NCBI GenBank assembly: GCA_045631465.1
Contig: JAZQUV010000041.1
Span: 1-34,764, forward strand
Source: Aphodosoma sp045631465
GTDB taxonomy: Bacteria; Bacteroidota; Bacteroidia; Bacteroidales; Paludibacteraceae
Reading direction: 5' to 3'
Length of the DNA: 34,764 nt
Position numbers and translations under genes: made by a program. Of the stretch, positions 16,633-25,041 are shown in pieces. Each line of letters begins with the position of its first letter. Position 1 is the stretch's first letter. The notes beneath the pieces were generated by a model. That model did not search any database and was not told the DNA's origin. It saw nothing but the letters and a program-made list of their open reading frames with translations.

Positions 16633-17853
16633 TTAATTTCTCTCTAACAACGAGCTATCGCCATACGAAAGGAATCGGAATCCGTTGTCCATAGCAAATT
16701 CGTAGATTGCGCGCCAACGGTCGATGCCAACGAAGGCCGATATGAGCAAAAGTAGTGTGCTCTTTGGTTGATGGAAATTAGTGATAATTTTGTTGACCAC
16801 ACGGAATTGGAACGAAGGCACAATCATGATGCGAGTGGCGGCATCAATTGCAGCTAAATGGTTGCGATTGAGGTAGTCAACTATAGTTTGTAGAGCCTCT
16901 GCGGTAGTTAGTGTATAGTCGTTTTCGTAAGGTTCCCATTGTTCGACCATGAGGTCGGGATTCTCGGGATTGCGGGCAATGCGACATCCAAGGTAGTAGA
17001 GACTCTCGAGAGTGCGCACCGAGGTTGTGCCCACTGCCACTACGTGACCTTCTGATGCAATGAGGTCTTCAATTACGCGTTTGCTCACTGAGATTATTTC
17101 GCGGTGCATAGGGTGGTCGCCAATCTCCTCTGATTTAACGGGTTGGAATGTTCCGGCACCGACATGTAGAGTCACTTCGTCTTCGCGTACTCCGTTGAGA
17201 GCCAATCGGCGCAATACGTCTTTTGTGAAGTGTAGTCCGGCTGTGGGAGCAGCAACCGAACCGTCGATTTTTGAATATACGGTTTGGTATGTCTCTTTGT
17301 CTTTCTCTTCGGTTGCGCGGTTGAGATATGGAGGGATAGGCAATTCGCCAAAATGGCTGAGTATGTCGGAAAAGAGAATATCTTCGTTGTCCCACTCAAA
17401 GCGAACGAGGTGCGACATGCCTTCGTTGGCACTTTCGATGCGAACGGCACGGAGTTCGAACAAAATGTTGCGGATACTCATAGTTTGTTTGAGTGCACCC
17501 TCTTTCCATTTCTTTGAATTTCCTACGAGACACTTCCATACGCACGACTTATTCTCTTGGAAAACAAGATTGTAGTCGGCAGGAGAGTGAGGTTCGAGAC
17601 AGAAAATCTCGATAGTTGCACCGGTTTCTTTTTGGAAGTGTAGTCGTGCTTGAATCACCTTTGTGTTGTTGTATATCAACAGATGTTCGCGACTCAATAG
17701 GTCTGGTAAATCGTAAAAATGCATTTTTTCGATTGTTCCATTGCGCCAATAGAGTAGGTTAGAGCTGTCGCGCTCTTCCAATGGATATTTTGCTATGCGC
17801 TCGTCGGGGAGGGCGTAGTCAAAATCTTCGATACGTATCTCTTTTATATTCAT
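16633..17853 (-). CDS. queA: S-adenosylmethionine:tRNA ribosyltransferase-isomerase
   Basis: QueA transfers and isomerises the ribosyl part of SAM onto 7-aminomethyl-7-deazaguanine in tRNA, making epoxyqueuosine at the wobble position. The 406-residue length fits the longer Bacteroidota form (E. coli QueA is about 356). Family sequences include FDYALPDERIAKYPLEERDSS, LLIYNNTKVIQARL, SVAAPTAGLHFT, LHVGAGTFQPV, AVGTTSVRTLES and TNFHQPKSTLLLL. The ATG shares one base with the TAA of the small lipoprotein upstream (TAATG), so it belongs to the four-gene operon starting at 19434. Confidence 0.97.
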   Translation of the reverse strand: MNIKEIRIEDFDYALPDERIAKYPLEERDSSNLLYWRNGTIEKMHFYDLPDLLSREHLLIYNNTKVIQARLHFQKETGATIEIFCLEPHSPADYNLVFQENKSCVWKCLVGNSKKWKEGALKQTMSIRNILFELRAVRIESANEGMSHLVRFEWDNEDILFSDILSHFGELPIPPYLNRATEEKDKETYQTVYSKIDGSVAAPTAGLHFTKDVLRRLALNGVREDEVTLHVGAGTFQPVKSEEIGDHPMHREIISVSKRVIEDLIASEGHVVAVGTTSVRTLESLYYLGCRIARNPENPDLMVEQWEPYENDYTLTTAEALQTIVDYLNRNHLAAIDAATRIMIVPSFQFRVVNKIITNFHQPKSTLLLLISAFVGIDRWRAIYEFAMDNGFRFLSYGDSSLLERN

Positions 17854-18176
17854 TATTTTATTTTGGTAAATTTAGAACCTGTGCTTGAAGTCATATATCC
17901 ATCGTGCATTTCGAGCAGATAGATGTTGTGGTCGGCATCTACGATGCAGATGTTGTTGCCATCGACATCCCAAGAGTAGTCGCAACCAGGGAGTGTGGTT
18001 TTGGCAGTGACGACATCACACACGCCTTTGTCTTTCAGGATGAAAGTGATAGTGTCGTTGGTGTAACTACCCATCCAGTCATAGTCATTTTGAGCGATGC
18101 CAGTAGTTGATTTTTTGTTGTTGCCACATGCTACGAACATTATAGCCATGAGCAGTAAAATAAGATGTTTTTTCAT
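17853..18176 (-). CDS. Small lipoprotein of unknown function
   Basis: A 107-residue protein with a lipoprotein signal ending in the lipobox FVAC and a short Asn/Lys/Ser linker. The body (YDWMGSYTNDTITFILKD... to the end) reads as a small beta-barrel: alternating strands with CDYSWDVDGNNICIVD and NIYLLEMHDGYM. The overall pattern recalls NlpE-N-like or other small lipocalin-type lipoproteins, but I do not recognise it firmly. The frame is open upstream to 18362, but that part overlaps the HAD gene and looks non-coding; the ATG at 18176 overlaps the HAD stop (ATGA). It is the third gene of the operon. Confidence 0.75.
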   Translation of the reverse strand: MKKHLILLLMAIMFVACGNNKKSTTGIAQNDYDWMGSYTNDTITFILKDKGVCDVVTAKTTLPGCDYSWDVDGNNICIVDADHNIYLLEMHDGYMTSSTGSKFTKIK

Positions 18177-18862
18177 AATAATTCTAATATTTCTTTTAGA
18201 CGTGTTATTTCGGTAATTCGTTCGTGCTCGATAGTTTCGACTACTTCGTGCGCCCAAGTGGTGTGGTAGGGGATGTAGATACCACGACCGCCGAGGTTGA
18301 CTACGGGTAGGATGTCGGATTTGAATGAGTTGCCTACCATCACTAGTTTTTCGGGTTTGCAATTGAGCGATTTAATCATTTTGCGGTAGTCCTCTTCGCG
18401 CTTGTCGCTCATGATGATGGTGCGTTCGAAATATTGTTCGAGGCCCGAGCGTTTGATTTTGCTCTCTTGGTCGAGTAGGTCGCCTTTGGTGGCAACAACG
18501 AGACGATATTTGCGCGACTCTTTCAGTTGTTTGAGTGTGTCCTCTACGTCGGCGAGTAGCGTGATAGGTTTCATGAGTTGTTCGCGTCCGATTTGCACGA
18601 TGCTAGAGACTATGGAGTAGGGAACATCGTTGTTGAGCAGTTTGCCTGCTGCCTCTATTGCGCTGAGCACGAAACTTTTGACTCCAAAACCATATATCGA
18701 AAGGTTGCCCACTTCGTTGTCGAAGAGGATGGGCATGATTTCTTTTTCGGTGAGGTTGGGATTGTGACTATTTATCAGTTTGCAGAATTGGCGTTCGCTC
18801 TCGCGGAAATAGATTTCGTTGTCCCAAAGGGTGTCATCTGCATCAAAGGCTATTGTGATCAT
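18173..18862 (-). CDS. HAD-family hydrolase
   Basis: A 229-residue phosphatase-like protein of the haloacid dehalogenase superfamily. Motif I is FDADDTLW, with nucleophile Asp7 and acid/base Asp9; motif II is the Thr in VVATKGD; Lys in the region KIKRSGL or DKREEDYRK is probably motif III; motif IV is MVGNSFKSDI. The cap is helical (about residues 18-100). The substrate is unknown. The frame opens earlier (19081), but that part lies inside the acetyltransferase gene; the ATG at 18862 overlaps that gene's stop by four bases and gives a proper HAD N-terminus. Confidence 0.88.
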   Translation of the reverse strand: MITIAFDADDTLWDNEIYFRESERQFCKLINSHNPNLTEKEIMPILFDNEVGNLSIYGFGVKSFVLSAIEAAGKLLNNDVPYSIVSSIVQIGREQLMKPITLLADVEDTLKQLKESRKYRLVVATKGDLLDQESKIKRSGLEQYFERTIIMSDKREEDYRKMIKSLNCKPEKLVMVGNSFKSDILPVVNLGGRGIYIPYHTTWAHEVVETIEHERITEITRLKEILELL

Positions 18863-19434
18863 TTTATTCTTTTTACAGAGTTGTTTTCGAATTTGTATTC
18901 TTGGTTGGTTTCGGGACAAATGGCAATGCCATCGGAGTTGAAGTTGAGGCGGTGGCCATATTCGCTGACCCAACCGATTTGGCGAGCAGGATTGCCAACA
19001 ACTAGGGCATAGGCAGGCACAGGTTTGGTGATAACCGATCCAGCACCGATGAGTGCATATTCGCCAATTTCGTTGCCACAAACGATGGTGGCATTGGCAC
19101 CGACGGAGGCACCACGGCGAAGGATAGTGGGGCGGTATTCGTTTTTGCGAGCCACGGCACTGCGCGGATTGATTACGTTGGTGAAAACCATTGATGGTCC
19201 GAGGAATACATCGTCCTCGCAGATAACGCCAGTGTAGACGCTTACGTTGTTCTGTATCTTTACGTTACGACCGAGTTTTACGTCGGGCGATACGACTACA
19301 TTTTGTCCGATATTGCAACATTCGCCAATCACGCAGTTGCTCATGATGTGCGAAAAGTGCCAAATTTTGGTGCCTGCGCCAATCACGCAACCTTCATCGA
19401 CGTATGCCGATTCGTGTTTGAAATAGTTATCCAT
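18859..19434 (-). CDS. Left-handed beta-helix acetyltransferase (WbpD/WlbB-like)
   Basis: A 191-residue hexapeptide-repeat enzyme. Repeats of the [I/V]-G-x-x form cover most of the length (CVIGAGTKIWHFSHIMS, CVIGECCNIGQNVVV, VKLGRNVKIQNNVSVYTGV, ASVGANATIVCGNEIGEYALIGAGSVIT), and GNPARQIGW closes the helix as in N-acetyltransferases. The N-terminus and the IWHFSHI pattern match UDP-2-acetamido-3-amino-sugar N-acetyltransferases of O-antigen pathways (WbpD/WlbB). No other sugar genes are adjacent, so the substrate is an inference. It is the first gene of a minus-strand operon (acetyltransferase, HAD, lipoprotein, queA) with 4-, 4- and 1-base overlaps, driven by the promoter at 19458-19489. Confidence 0.85.
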   Translation of the reverse strand: MDNYFKHESAYVDEGCVIGAGTKIWHFSHIMSNCVIGECCNIGQNVVVSPDVKLGRNVKIQNNVSVYTGVICEDDVFLGPSMVFTNVINPRSAVARKNEYRPTILRRGASVGANATIVCGNEIGEYALIGAGSVITKPVPAYALVVGNPARQIGWVSEYGHRLNFNSDGIAICPETNQEYKFENNSVKRIK

Positions 19435-19457
19435 ATACTGTTTTTGTTTTTAATCTA

Positions 19458-19489
19458 CAAAGTTACAACAAAATCTTTATATAGGCAAA
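19458..19489 (-). promoter_or_regulatory. Promoter of the acetyltransferase-HAD-lipoprotein-queA operon
   Basis: TTTG (19489-19486), a 20-base spacer, then TAACTTTG (19465-19458) on the minus strand, 24 bases before the ATG. It is the same form as 6955-6986. Confidence 0.8.
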
Positions 19490-19692
19490 TGTTTAAAATT
19501 TTTTAGTAAAAAGTTGGGTGTTGAGAGGGGGGGGCTTATTGTATTTTAGAGGGTGTTTTGAAGGTAGGGTGAGGGTTGCTTGCAGGTTGCTGTATAGTAT
19601 ATTTAATGTAGGGAGGGGGTTATTGTATTTTAGAGGGGGTATAAATGTATAGTGGAATAGTATTTTTTTTGATAAAAAAATTTGGGAAAAAC
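19490..19692. repeat. Repeat-rich spacer upstream of nifJ
   Basis: No gene is seen between 19435 and 19879. The stretch contains a run of eight G (19527-19534), two copies of TTATTGTATTTTAGAGGG (about 19537-19554 and 19620-19637) and, at 19562-19604, a copy of the interspersed repeat found at 10712-10756. Confidence 0.75.
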
Positions 19693-19723
19693 TTGTTTGT
19701 ATCAGTAAAAAGTTGTATCTTTG
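19693..19723 (+). promoter_or_regulatory. nifJ promoter
   Basis: TTG (19693-19695), 20 bases, then TATCTTTG (19716-19723). The leader to the nifJ ATG is about 150 bases and contains a 12-base inverted repeat (TTGAAAATTGAA at 19821-19832 with TTCAATTTTCAA at 19850-19861) just upstream of the start. Confidence 0.65.
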
Positions 19724-19879
19724 TACGATTTTTGTTATTATGCGGTAGTAGAATTTTCCAATAAGGATTATACTGCTGTATGTCTTAAACTTAGAAGTTA
19801 TATAAAGAAATATAGAATAATTGAAAATTGAATGTTTTTGTGTTAATATTTCAATTTTCAAGTTTCAAATTGTATTATT

Positions 19880-22800
19880 ATGAAAGAAAAGAAATTTATT
19901 ACCTGTGACGGTAACCAAGCTGCTGCTCATATTTCGTATATGTTCAGTGAAGTGGCTGCGATTTATCCAATCACACCGTCAAGTACTATGGCTGAGTATG
20001 TCGATGAATGGTCGGCAGCTGGTCGTAAAAACATTTTTGGTGAAACTGTGCTTGTGCAAGAAATGCAATCGGAAGGCGGTGCTGCTGGTGCTGTTCACGG
20101 TTCGCTCCAAGCTGGTGCGCTTACTACAACTTATACAGCATCGCAAGGTCTCTTGTTGATGATCCCTAATATGTATAAAATCGCTGGCGAATTGTTGCCA
20201 TGCGTATTCCACGTGTCTGCTCGTGCTTTGGCTTCGCATGCTCTCTCTATCTTTGGCGACCACCAAGACGTGATGGCTTGCCGCCAAACTGGTTTTGCTA
20301 TGTTGGCTGAAGGTTCGGTTCAAGAAGTTATGGACCTCGCTGCCGTAGCTCACCTTTCTACTATCAAAAGCCGCGTGCCTTTCATCAACTTCTTCGATGG
20401 TTTCCGTACTTCTCACGAAATCCAAAAAATCGAAATGCTTGAGAACGAAGACCTCGCTGGTCTTATCGACCAAGATGCTCTCGCAGCATTCCGCTCTCGC
20501 GCATTGACACCAGAACGCCCTGTGGCTCGTGGTATGGCCGAAAACCCTGACGTATTCTTCCAACACCGCGAAGCATCTAACAGCTTCTACAATGCTGTGC
20601 CTGCTATTGTTGAAGACTACATGAACGAAATCTCAAAAATCACAGGTCGCAAATATGGTTTGTTTGATTATTATGGTGCCGAAGATGCTGAGCGCGTAAT
20701 CATCGCTATGGGTTCTGTTACAGAAACTATTCGCGAAGCTATTGATTATTTGACAGAAAAAGGCGAAAAAGTGGGTCTCGTTGCAGTTCACCTCTATCGT
20801 CCATTCTCTGCTAAACACTTCTTGGCAGCTCTTCCTAAATCGGCTAAACGTATCGCTGTTCTCGACCGTACAAAAGAACCAGGTGCAACAGGCGAACCTC
20901 TTTACCTCGATGTTAAAGATGTGCTCTATGGCGCCGAAAATGCTCCTATCGTAGTGGGTGGTCGTTATGGTCTTGGTTCTAACGATACAACTCCAGCACA
21001 AATCCTTTCTGTATTCGACAACTTGGCATTGCCACAACCTAAAAACCTCTTCACTATCGGTATCGAAGATGATGTAACATTCACTTCTCTTCCTAAACTC
21101 GAAGATATTACTATCAATGCAGGTAATATGTTTAGAGGTAAATTCTATGGCTTAGGTGCTGATGGTACTGTAGGTGCTAACAAAAACTCAATCAAAATCA
21201 TCGGTGATAATACTGATAAATATTGTCAAGCTTATTTCTCTTACGACTCTAAAAAATCGGGTGGTTTCACATGTTCTCACCTCCGTTTTAGCGATACTCC
21301 TATCCGTTCTACATATTTGGTGACAACACCTAACTTCGTAGCTTGCCACGTTCAAGCTTACCTCCGTATGTACGACGTAACTCGTGGTTTGCAAAAGAAT
21401 GGTACATTCCTTTTGAATACTGTGTGGAGCGACGAAGAATTGGCTAAACACTTGCCAAACAAAGTGAAACGCTATTTCGCACAAAACAATATCACTGTTT
21501 ATTATATCAATGCTACTGCTATTGCTCAAGAAATTGGTCTTGGCAACCGCACTAACACTATTCTTCAATCGGCATTCTTCCGTATCACAGAAGTAATTCC
21601 TGTCGACCTTGCTATCGAGCAAATGAAGAAATTCATCCTCAAATCTTATGGCAAAAAAGGTGAAGATATCGTAAACAAAAACTATGCTGCTGTCGACCGT
21701 GGTGGCGAATATAAACAACTCGCTGTTGACCCAGCATGGGCTACTCTCGAAGACGATGCTGTTGAACCAAACAACGACCCAGCATTCATCAACGAAGTAG
21801 TTCGTCCTATCAACGCTCAAGATGGCGACTTGTTGAAAGTTTCTGCTTTCAAAGGTATCGAAGATGGCACATGGATGCAAGGCACAGCTCAATACGAAAA
21901 ACGTGGTGTGGCTGCCTTTGTTCCTACTTGGAATGCCGACAACTGTATCCAATGTAACAAATGTGCGTACGTATGTCCTCACGCTTGTATCCGTCCATTC
22001 GTTATGACTGACGAAGAAAAAGCTGGCTTCTCTGCTGCCACTCTCGAAATGAAAGCTCCTGCTGCTATGAAAGGTATGCACTTCCGTATGCAAGTAGGTG
22101 TGCTTGACTGTCTCGGTTGTGGTAACTGTGTTGATGTATGTCCAGGCAACCCTAAAGCTGGTGGTCCTGCTCTCAAAATGGTACCACTCGAAGGCGAATT
22201 GCCAGAAGCTGCTAACTGGGATTATCTCGTTAAAAACGTTAAAACAAAACAACACCTCGTTGATACTAAAGCTAACGTTAAGAACTCACAATTTGCAACT
22301 CCACTCTTCGAGTTCTCTGGTGCTTGCTCTGGTTGTGGCGAAACTCCATACGTGAAACTCATCACTCAACTCTTTGGCGACCGTCAAATCGTGGCTAACG
22401 CAACAGGTTGTTCTTCTATCTACTCTGGTTCAGTACCTTCTACTCCTTATACAACTAACGAAAAAGGTCAAGGTCCAGCTTGGGCTAACTCTTTGTTCGA
22501 AGACTTCTGCGAATTCGGTCTTGGTATGACTCTCGCTAACGACAAAATGCGCGCTCGTCTCGTAGAACTTATGACTAAAGCTCAAACTTGCACTTGCTGC
22601 TCTGACGAGTTGAAAGGCTTGTTCAATGCTTGGATTGCTGAAAAAGACGATGCTGACCGTTCACGCGAACTTGCAGAACAAATTCGTCCTCTCGTTGCTG
22701 CTTGTGGTTGCGATATCTGTAAAGAAATTACTTCTCTCGACCATTATCTCGTGAAACGTTCACAATGGATTATCGGTGGCGACGGTGCTTCTTACGATAT

Positions 22801-23410
22801 CGGTTACGGCGGTCTCGACCACGTTATTGCTTCTGGTAAAGATGTTAACATCCTCGTTCTCGACACAGAGGTATATTCTAACACTGGTGGTCAAGCATCT
22901 AAATCTACTCCTGTTGGTGCTATCGCTAAATTTGCTGCTGCAGGTAAACGCGTACGCAAAAAAGACCTTGGTATGATTGCTACTACTTATGGTTATGTAT
23001 ATGTTGCACAAGTGGCTATGGGTGCCGACCAAGCACAATGCCTTAAAGCTATCCGCGAAGCTGAAGCTTATCCAGGTCCATCACTCATTATTGCTTACGC
23101 TCCATGTATCAACCACGGTTTGAAAGCAGGTATGGGCAAAGCACAAGCCGAAGAAGAAGCAGCTGTAGCTTGCGGTTACTGGCACTTGTGGCGCTACAAC
23201 CCACAACTCGAAGAAGAGGGCAAAAATCCATTCACTCTCGATAGCAAAGAGCCAAATTGGGACAACTTCAAAAACTTCTTGAAAGGCGAAGTTCGCTATG
23301 CTTCAGTAATGAAACAATATCCAGCCGAAGCAGAAGAACTCTTCCAAGCAGCTGAAGACAACGCAAAATGGCGCTATAAGAGCTATCAACGCATGGAAGG
23401 CAAATTCTAA
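19880..23410 (+). CDS. nifJ: Pyruvate:ferredoxin (flavodoxin) oxidoreductase
   Basis: This cytoplasmic enzyme oxidises pyruvate to acetyl-CoA and CO2 with reduction of ferredoxin or flavodoxin, central to anaerobic energy metabolism. The 1176-residue single chain has all parts in order: N-terminal TPP-pyrimidine domain (about 1-230, YPITPSSTMAEYVDEW), domain II (about 260-370), gamma domain (about 415-610), a two-cluster ferredoxin domain with CIQCNKCAYVCPHACI (from residue 689) and CLGCGNCVDVCPGNP (from about 744), a CSGCGETPY site for the third cluster, and the TPP-binding domain with GGDGASYDIGYGG (from about 966) and EVYSNTGGQASKSTP. Its uniform codon use suggests high expression. It is transcribed alone and ends at the palindrome 23421-23447 and hairpin 23466-23508. 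Confidence 0.97.
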   Translation: MKEKKFITCDGNQAAAHISYMFSEVAAIYPITPSSTMAEYVDEWSAAGRKNIFGETVLVQEMQSEGGAAGAVHGSLQAGALTTTYTASQGLLLMIPNMYKIAGELLPCVFHVSARALASHALSIFGDHQDVMACRQTGFAMLAEGSVQEVMDLAAVAHLSTIKSRVPFINFFDGFRTSHEIQKIEMLENEDLAGLIDQDALAAFRSRALTPERPVARGMAENPDVFFQHREASNSFYNAVPAIVEDYMNEISKITGRKYGLFDYYGAEDAERVIIAMGSVTETIREAIDYLTEKGEKVGLVAVHLYRPFSAKHFLAALPKSAKRIAVLDRTKEPGATGEPLYLDVKDVLYGAENAPIVVGGRYGLGSNDTTPAQILSVFDNLALPQPKNLFTIGIEDDVTFTSLPKLEDITINAGNMFRGKFYGLGADGTVGANKNSIKIIGDNTDKYCQAYFSYDSKKSGGFTCSHLRFSDTPIRSTYLVTTPNFVACHVQAYLRMYDVTRGLQKNGTFLLNTVWSDEELAKHLPNKVKRYFAQNNITVYYINATAIAQEIGLGNRTNTILQSAFFRITEVIPVDLAIEQMKKFILKSYGKKGEDIVNKNYAAVDRGGEYKQLAVDPAWATLEDDAVEPNNDPAFINEVVRPINAQDGDLLKVSAFKGIEDGTWMQGTAQYEKRGVAAFVPTWNADNCIQCNKCAYVCPHACIRPFVMTDEEKAGFSAATLEMKAPAAMKGMHFRMQVGVLDCLGCGNCVDVCPGNPKAGGPALKMVPLEGELPEAANWDYLVKNVKTKQHLVDTKANVKNSQFATPLFEFSGACSGCGETPYVKLITQLFGDRQIVANATGCSSIYSGSVPSTPYTTNEKGQGPAWANSLFEDFCEFGLGMTLANDKMRARLVELMTKAQTCTCCSDELKGLFNAWIAEKDDADRSRELAEQIRPLVAACGCDICKEITSLDHYLVKRSQWIIGGDGASYDIGYGGLDHVIASGKDVNILVLDTEVYSNTGGQASKSTPVGAIAKFAAAGKRVRKKDLGMIATTYGYVYVAQVAMGADQAQCLKAIREAEAYPGPSLIIAYAPCINHGLKAGMGKAQAEEEAAVACGYWHLWRYNPQLEEEGKNPFTLDSKEPNWDNFKNFLKGEVRYASVMKQYPAEAEELFQAAEDNAKWRYKSYQRMEGKF

Positions 23411-23420
23411 TCATCAAACT

Positions 23421-23447
23421 GTAGGGACGCACGGTTCGTGCGTCCGT
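23421..23447. repeat. 27-base palindromic repeat, left copy
   Basis: A REP-like palindrome (GGACGCACG-GTT-CGTGCGTCC preceded by GTA). An identical 27-base copy is at 24924-24950; the two bracket the DUF4143 ATPase gene. Confidence 0.85.
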
Positions 23448-23465
23448 GCAAAGCAAGAAAATGAT

Positions 23466-23521
23466 AAAAAAAACTTCATTCAGCATATTGCCGAATGAAG
23501 TTTTTTTTGTACCTTTGCGGT
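23466..23521 (+). repeat. Terminator-plus-promoter repeat, left copy
   Basis: A 16-base stem (eight A then CTTCATTC, paired with GAATGAAG then eight T, 23466-23508) forms an intrinsic terminator for nifJ. The same segment holds a promoter: TTG (23488-23490) in the hairpin loop, a 19-base spacer, then TACCTTTG (23510-23517) just past the T run. The promoter would drive the ATPase gene starting at 23560. A copy with only two visible mismatches lies at 24835-24890. Confidence 0.8.
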
Positions 23522-23559
23522 GTAAAAAATGTGGCATATCACAAAAAAAATACTCTAAT

Positions 23560-24825
23560 ATGATAATTGAAAGAAAAAAATATCTTGACATGCTCATTGA
23601 AAGTCAAGGTAATGGTTTAGTAAAAATAATAACAGGAGGGCGTAGATGTGGAAAATCTTTTTTGTTATTTACCATTTTTCATAATTATTTATTGGATCAT
23701 GGAATAAAAGAAGACCATATAATAGAGTTATCATTAGATGATAGAAGAAGTCGTCCGTTGAGAAATCCAGATTCTTTGCTTGATTATATTGATGCTCATT
23801 TGCATAAAGATGGCGAGGTTCATTATGTTATTCTCGATGAAATTCAATTAGTTGACGATTTTGTTGAAGTTTTATTGAGTTTAATGCATACTCCAAATTT
23901 AGAAATATATGTATCAGGTTCGAATTCGAAGTTTCTTTCTAAAGATGTAGTAACTGAATTTAGAGGTAGAGGTGAAGAAATAAGGGTTTGGCCACTTAGT
24001 TTTGCCGAATATTATAATACTGTTGGTGGAGATTATCGTATAGCATGGAAAGATTATTATACTTTTGGTGGGTTGCCTCAAATATTACAATTCAATACAG
24101 AGCAAAAAAAGATTGAATATTTAAAAAATATTTATGAGGTTACTTATTTAAAGGACGTAATTGATCGTAATAAATTGAGAAATCCAGAAGGATTGCGACA
24201 ATTATCACAAGTTATAGCTTCTTCGATAGGTTCTTCTACAAATGCAAAAAGAATAAGTAATACTTTTTCTTCGAATGAAAATATAAAAATTAAGGATTCA
24301 ACTATTAGAGAATATATAGGATATCTACAAGATGCATTTTTAATAGAAGAAGCTATGCGTTTTGATGTAAAAGGACGAAAATATATAGGAACAGAAACGA
24401 AATATTATTTCTCTGATTTAGGACTACGTGCATCTGTTCTGAATTTTAGGCAACAAGAAGAGACTCATATAATGGAAAATATTATTTATAATGAATTACG
24501 TCAGCGTGGCTATCTTGTTGATGTTGGTCTTGTTGAAATATGGAGCCGGGATGAGAATGGCAATTCTAAGAGATTGAAATTGGAAGTTGATTTTGTAGTA
24601 AATCATGGTTCAGAACGTATTTATATACAATCAGCATATAGAATGCCAACTCAAGAAAAAGAGAATCAAGAACAACGGTCATTATTGAATATTAATGATA
24701 GTTTTCGTAAACTTATTATTGTAGGGGATGATATAAAGCGGAAAGTCAACGAACAAGGTATTGTTACAATGGGATTATTTGATTTTCTGCTTGACTCTAA
24801 TAGTATTTCTTATTTGTTAAGATAA
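23560..24825 (+). CDS. AAA-type ATPase of the DUF4143 family
   Basis: These predicted ATPases are widespread in Bacteroidota and other anaerobes, often in many scattered copies; their cellular role is not known. The protein (421 residues) has Walker A GGRRCGKS (26-33), Walker B YVILDEIQ (89-96), a sensor-like YVSGSNSKFLSKD and a C-terminal DUF4143 domain (about 180-400) with TFGGLPQI, a winged-helix-like part and KYYFSDLGLR...IIYNELRQRGY. The frame is open from 23446, but that part overlaps the repeat and promoter, so the ATG at 23560 is chosen. Codon use is more A+T-rich than nifJ. The gene is bracketed by two kinds of repeat (23421-23521; 24835-24950), suggesting it moves or recombines as a unit. 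Confidence 0.88.
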   Translation: MIIERKKYLDMLIESQGNGLVKIITGGRRCGKSFLLFTIFHNYLLDHGIKEDHIIELSLDDRRSRPLRNPDSLLDYIDAHLHKDGEVHYVILDEIQLVDDFVEVLLSLMHTPNLEIYVSGSNSKFLSKDVVTEFRGRGEEIRVWPLSFAEYYNTVGGDYRIAWKDYYTFGGLPQILQFNTEQKKIEYLKNIYEVTYLKDVIDRNKLRNPEGLRQLSQVIASSIGSSTNAKRISNTFSSNENIKIKDSTIREYIGYLQDAFLIEEAMRFDVKGRKYIGTETKYYFSDLGLRASVLNFRQQEETHIMENIIYNELRQRGYLVDVGLVEIWSRDENGNSKRLKLEVDFVVNHGSERIYIQSAYRMPTQEKENQEQRSLLNINDSFRKLIIVGDDIKRKVNEQGIVTMGLFDFLLDSNSISYLLR

Positions 24826-24834
24826 TATATAGCA

Positions 24835-24890
24835 AAAAAAAACTTCATTCAACATCTTGCCGAATGAAGTTTTTTTTGTACCTTTGCGGT
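24835..24890 (+). repeat. Terminator-plus-promoter repeat, right copy
   Basis: Same structure as 23466-23521: a 16-base stem hairpin with eight T (24835-24877), TTG (24857-24859) in the loop, a 19-base spacer and TACCTTTG (24879-24886). It would end the ATPase transcript and start a new one rightwards into the structured region. Confidence 0.8.
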
Positions 24891-25026
24891 TGCTTGATTG
24901 AATCAACCAAAAGGTTAAAAATAGTAGGGACGCACGGTTCGTGCGTCCGTAACGAACAGAGTTTAACTCCGTTGACTGTTGACTTTTGACAGTTGACACC
25001 CCGAATGGGGTATCTCAATCAAGCAA
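24890..25026. repeat. Inverted-repeat-bounded segment with palindromes
   Basis: TTGCTTGATTGA (24890-24901) is exactly complementary to TCAATCAAGCAA (25015-25026). Between them lie the right copy of the 27-base palindrome (24924-24950), short TTGAC-type repeats (about 24970-24997) and a small hairpin ACCCC-GAAT-GGGGT (24998-25011). No coding potential is seen. Confidence 0.7.
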
Positions 25027-25041
25027 AGACATAACATTATG

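Noticed and set aside
21188..22255. Long open frame (355 codons) antisense to nifJ
   Set aside because: It lies wholly inside nifJ, whose domains and iron-sulphur motifs are unmistakable; the antisense frame is a by-product of strong codon bias and has a low-complexity Phe/Thr/Ser composition.
23446..23559. Extended N-terminus of the DUF4143 ATPase
   Set aside because: This part is translated from the palindrome, the terminator hairpin and the promoter; the family-like protein begins at 23560.
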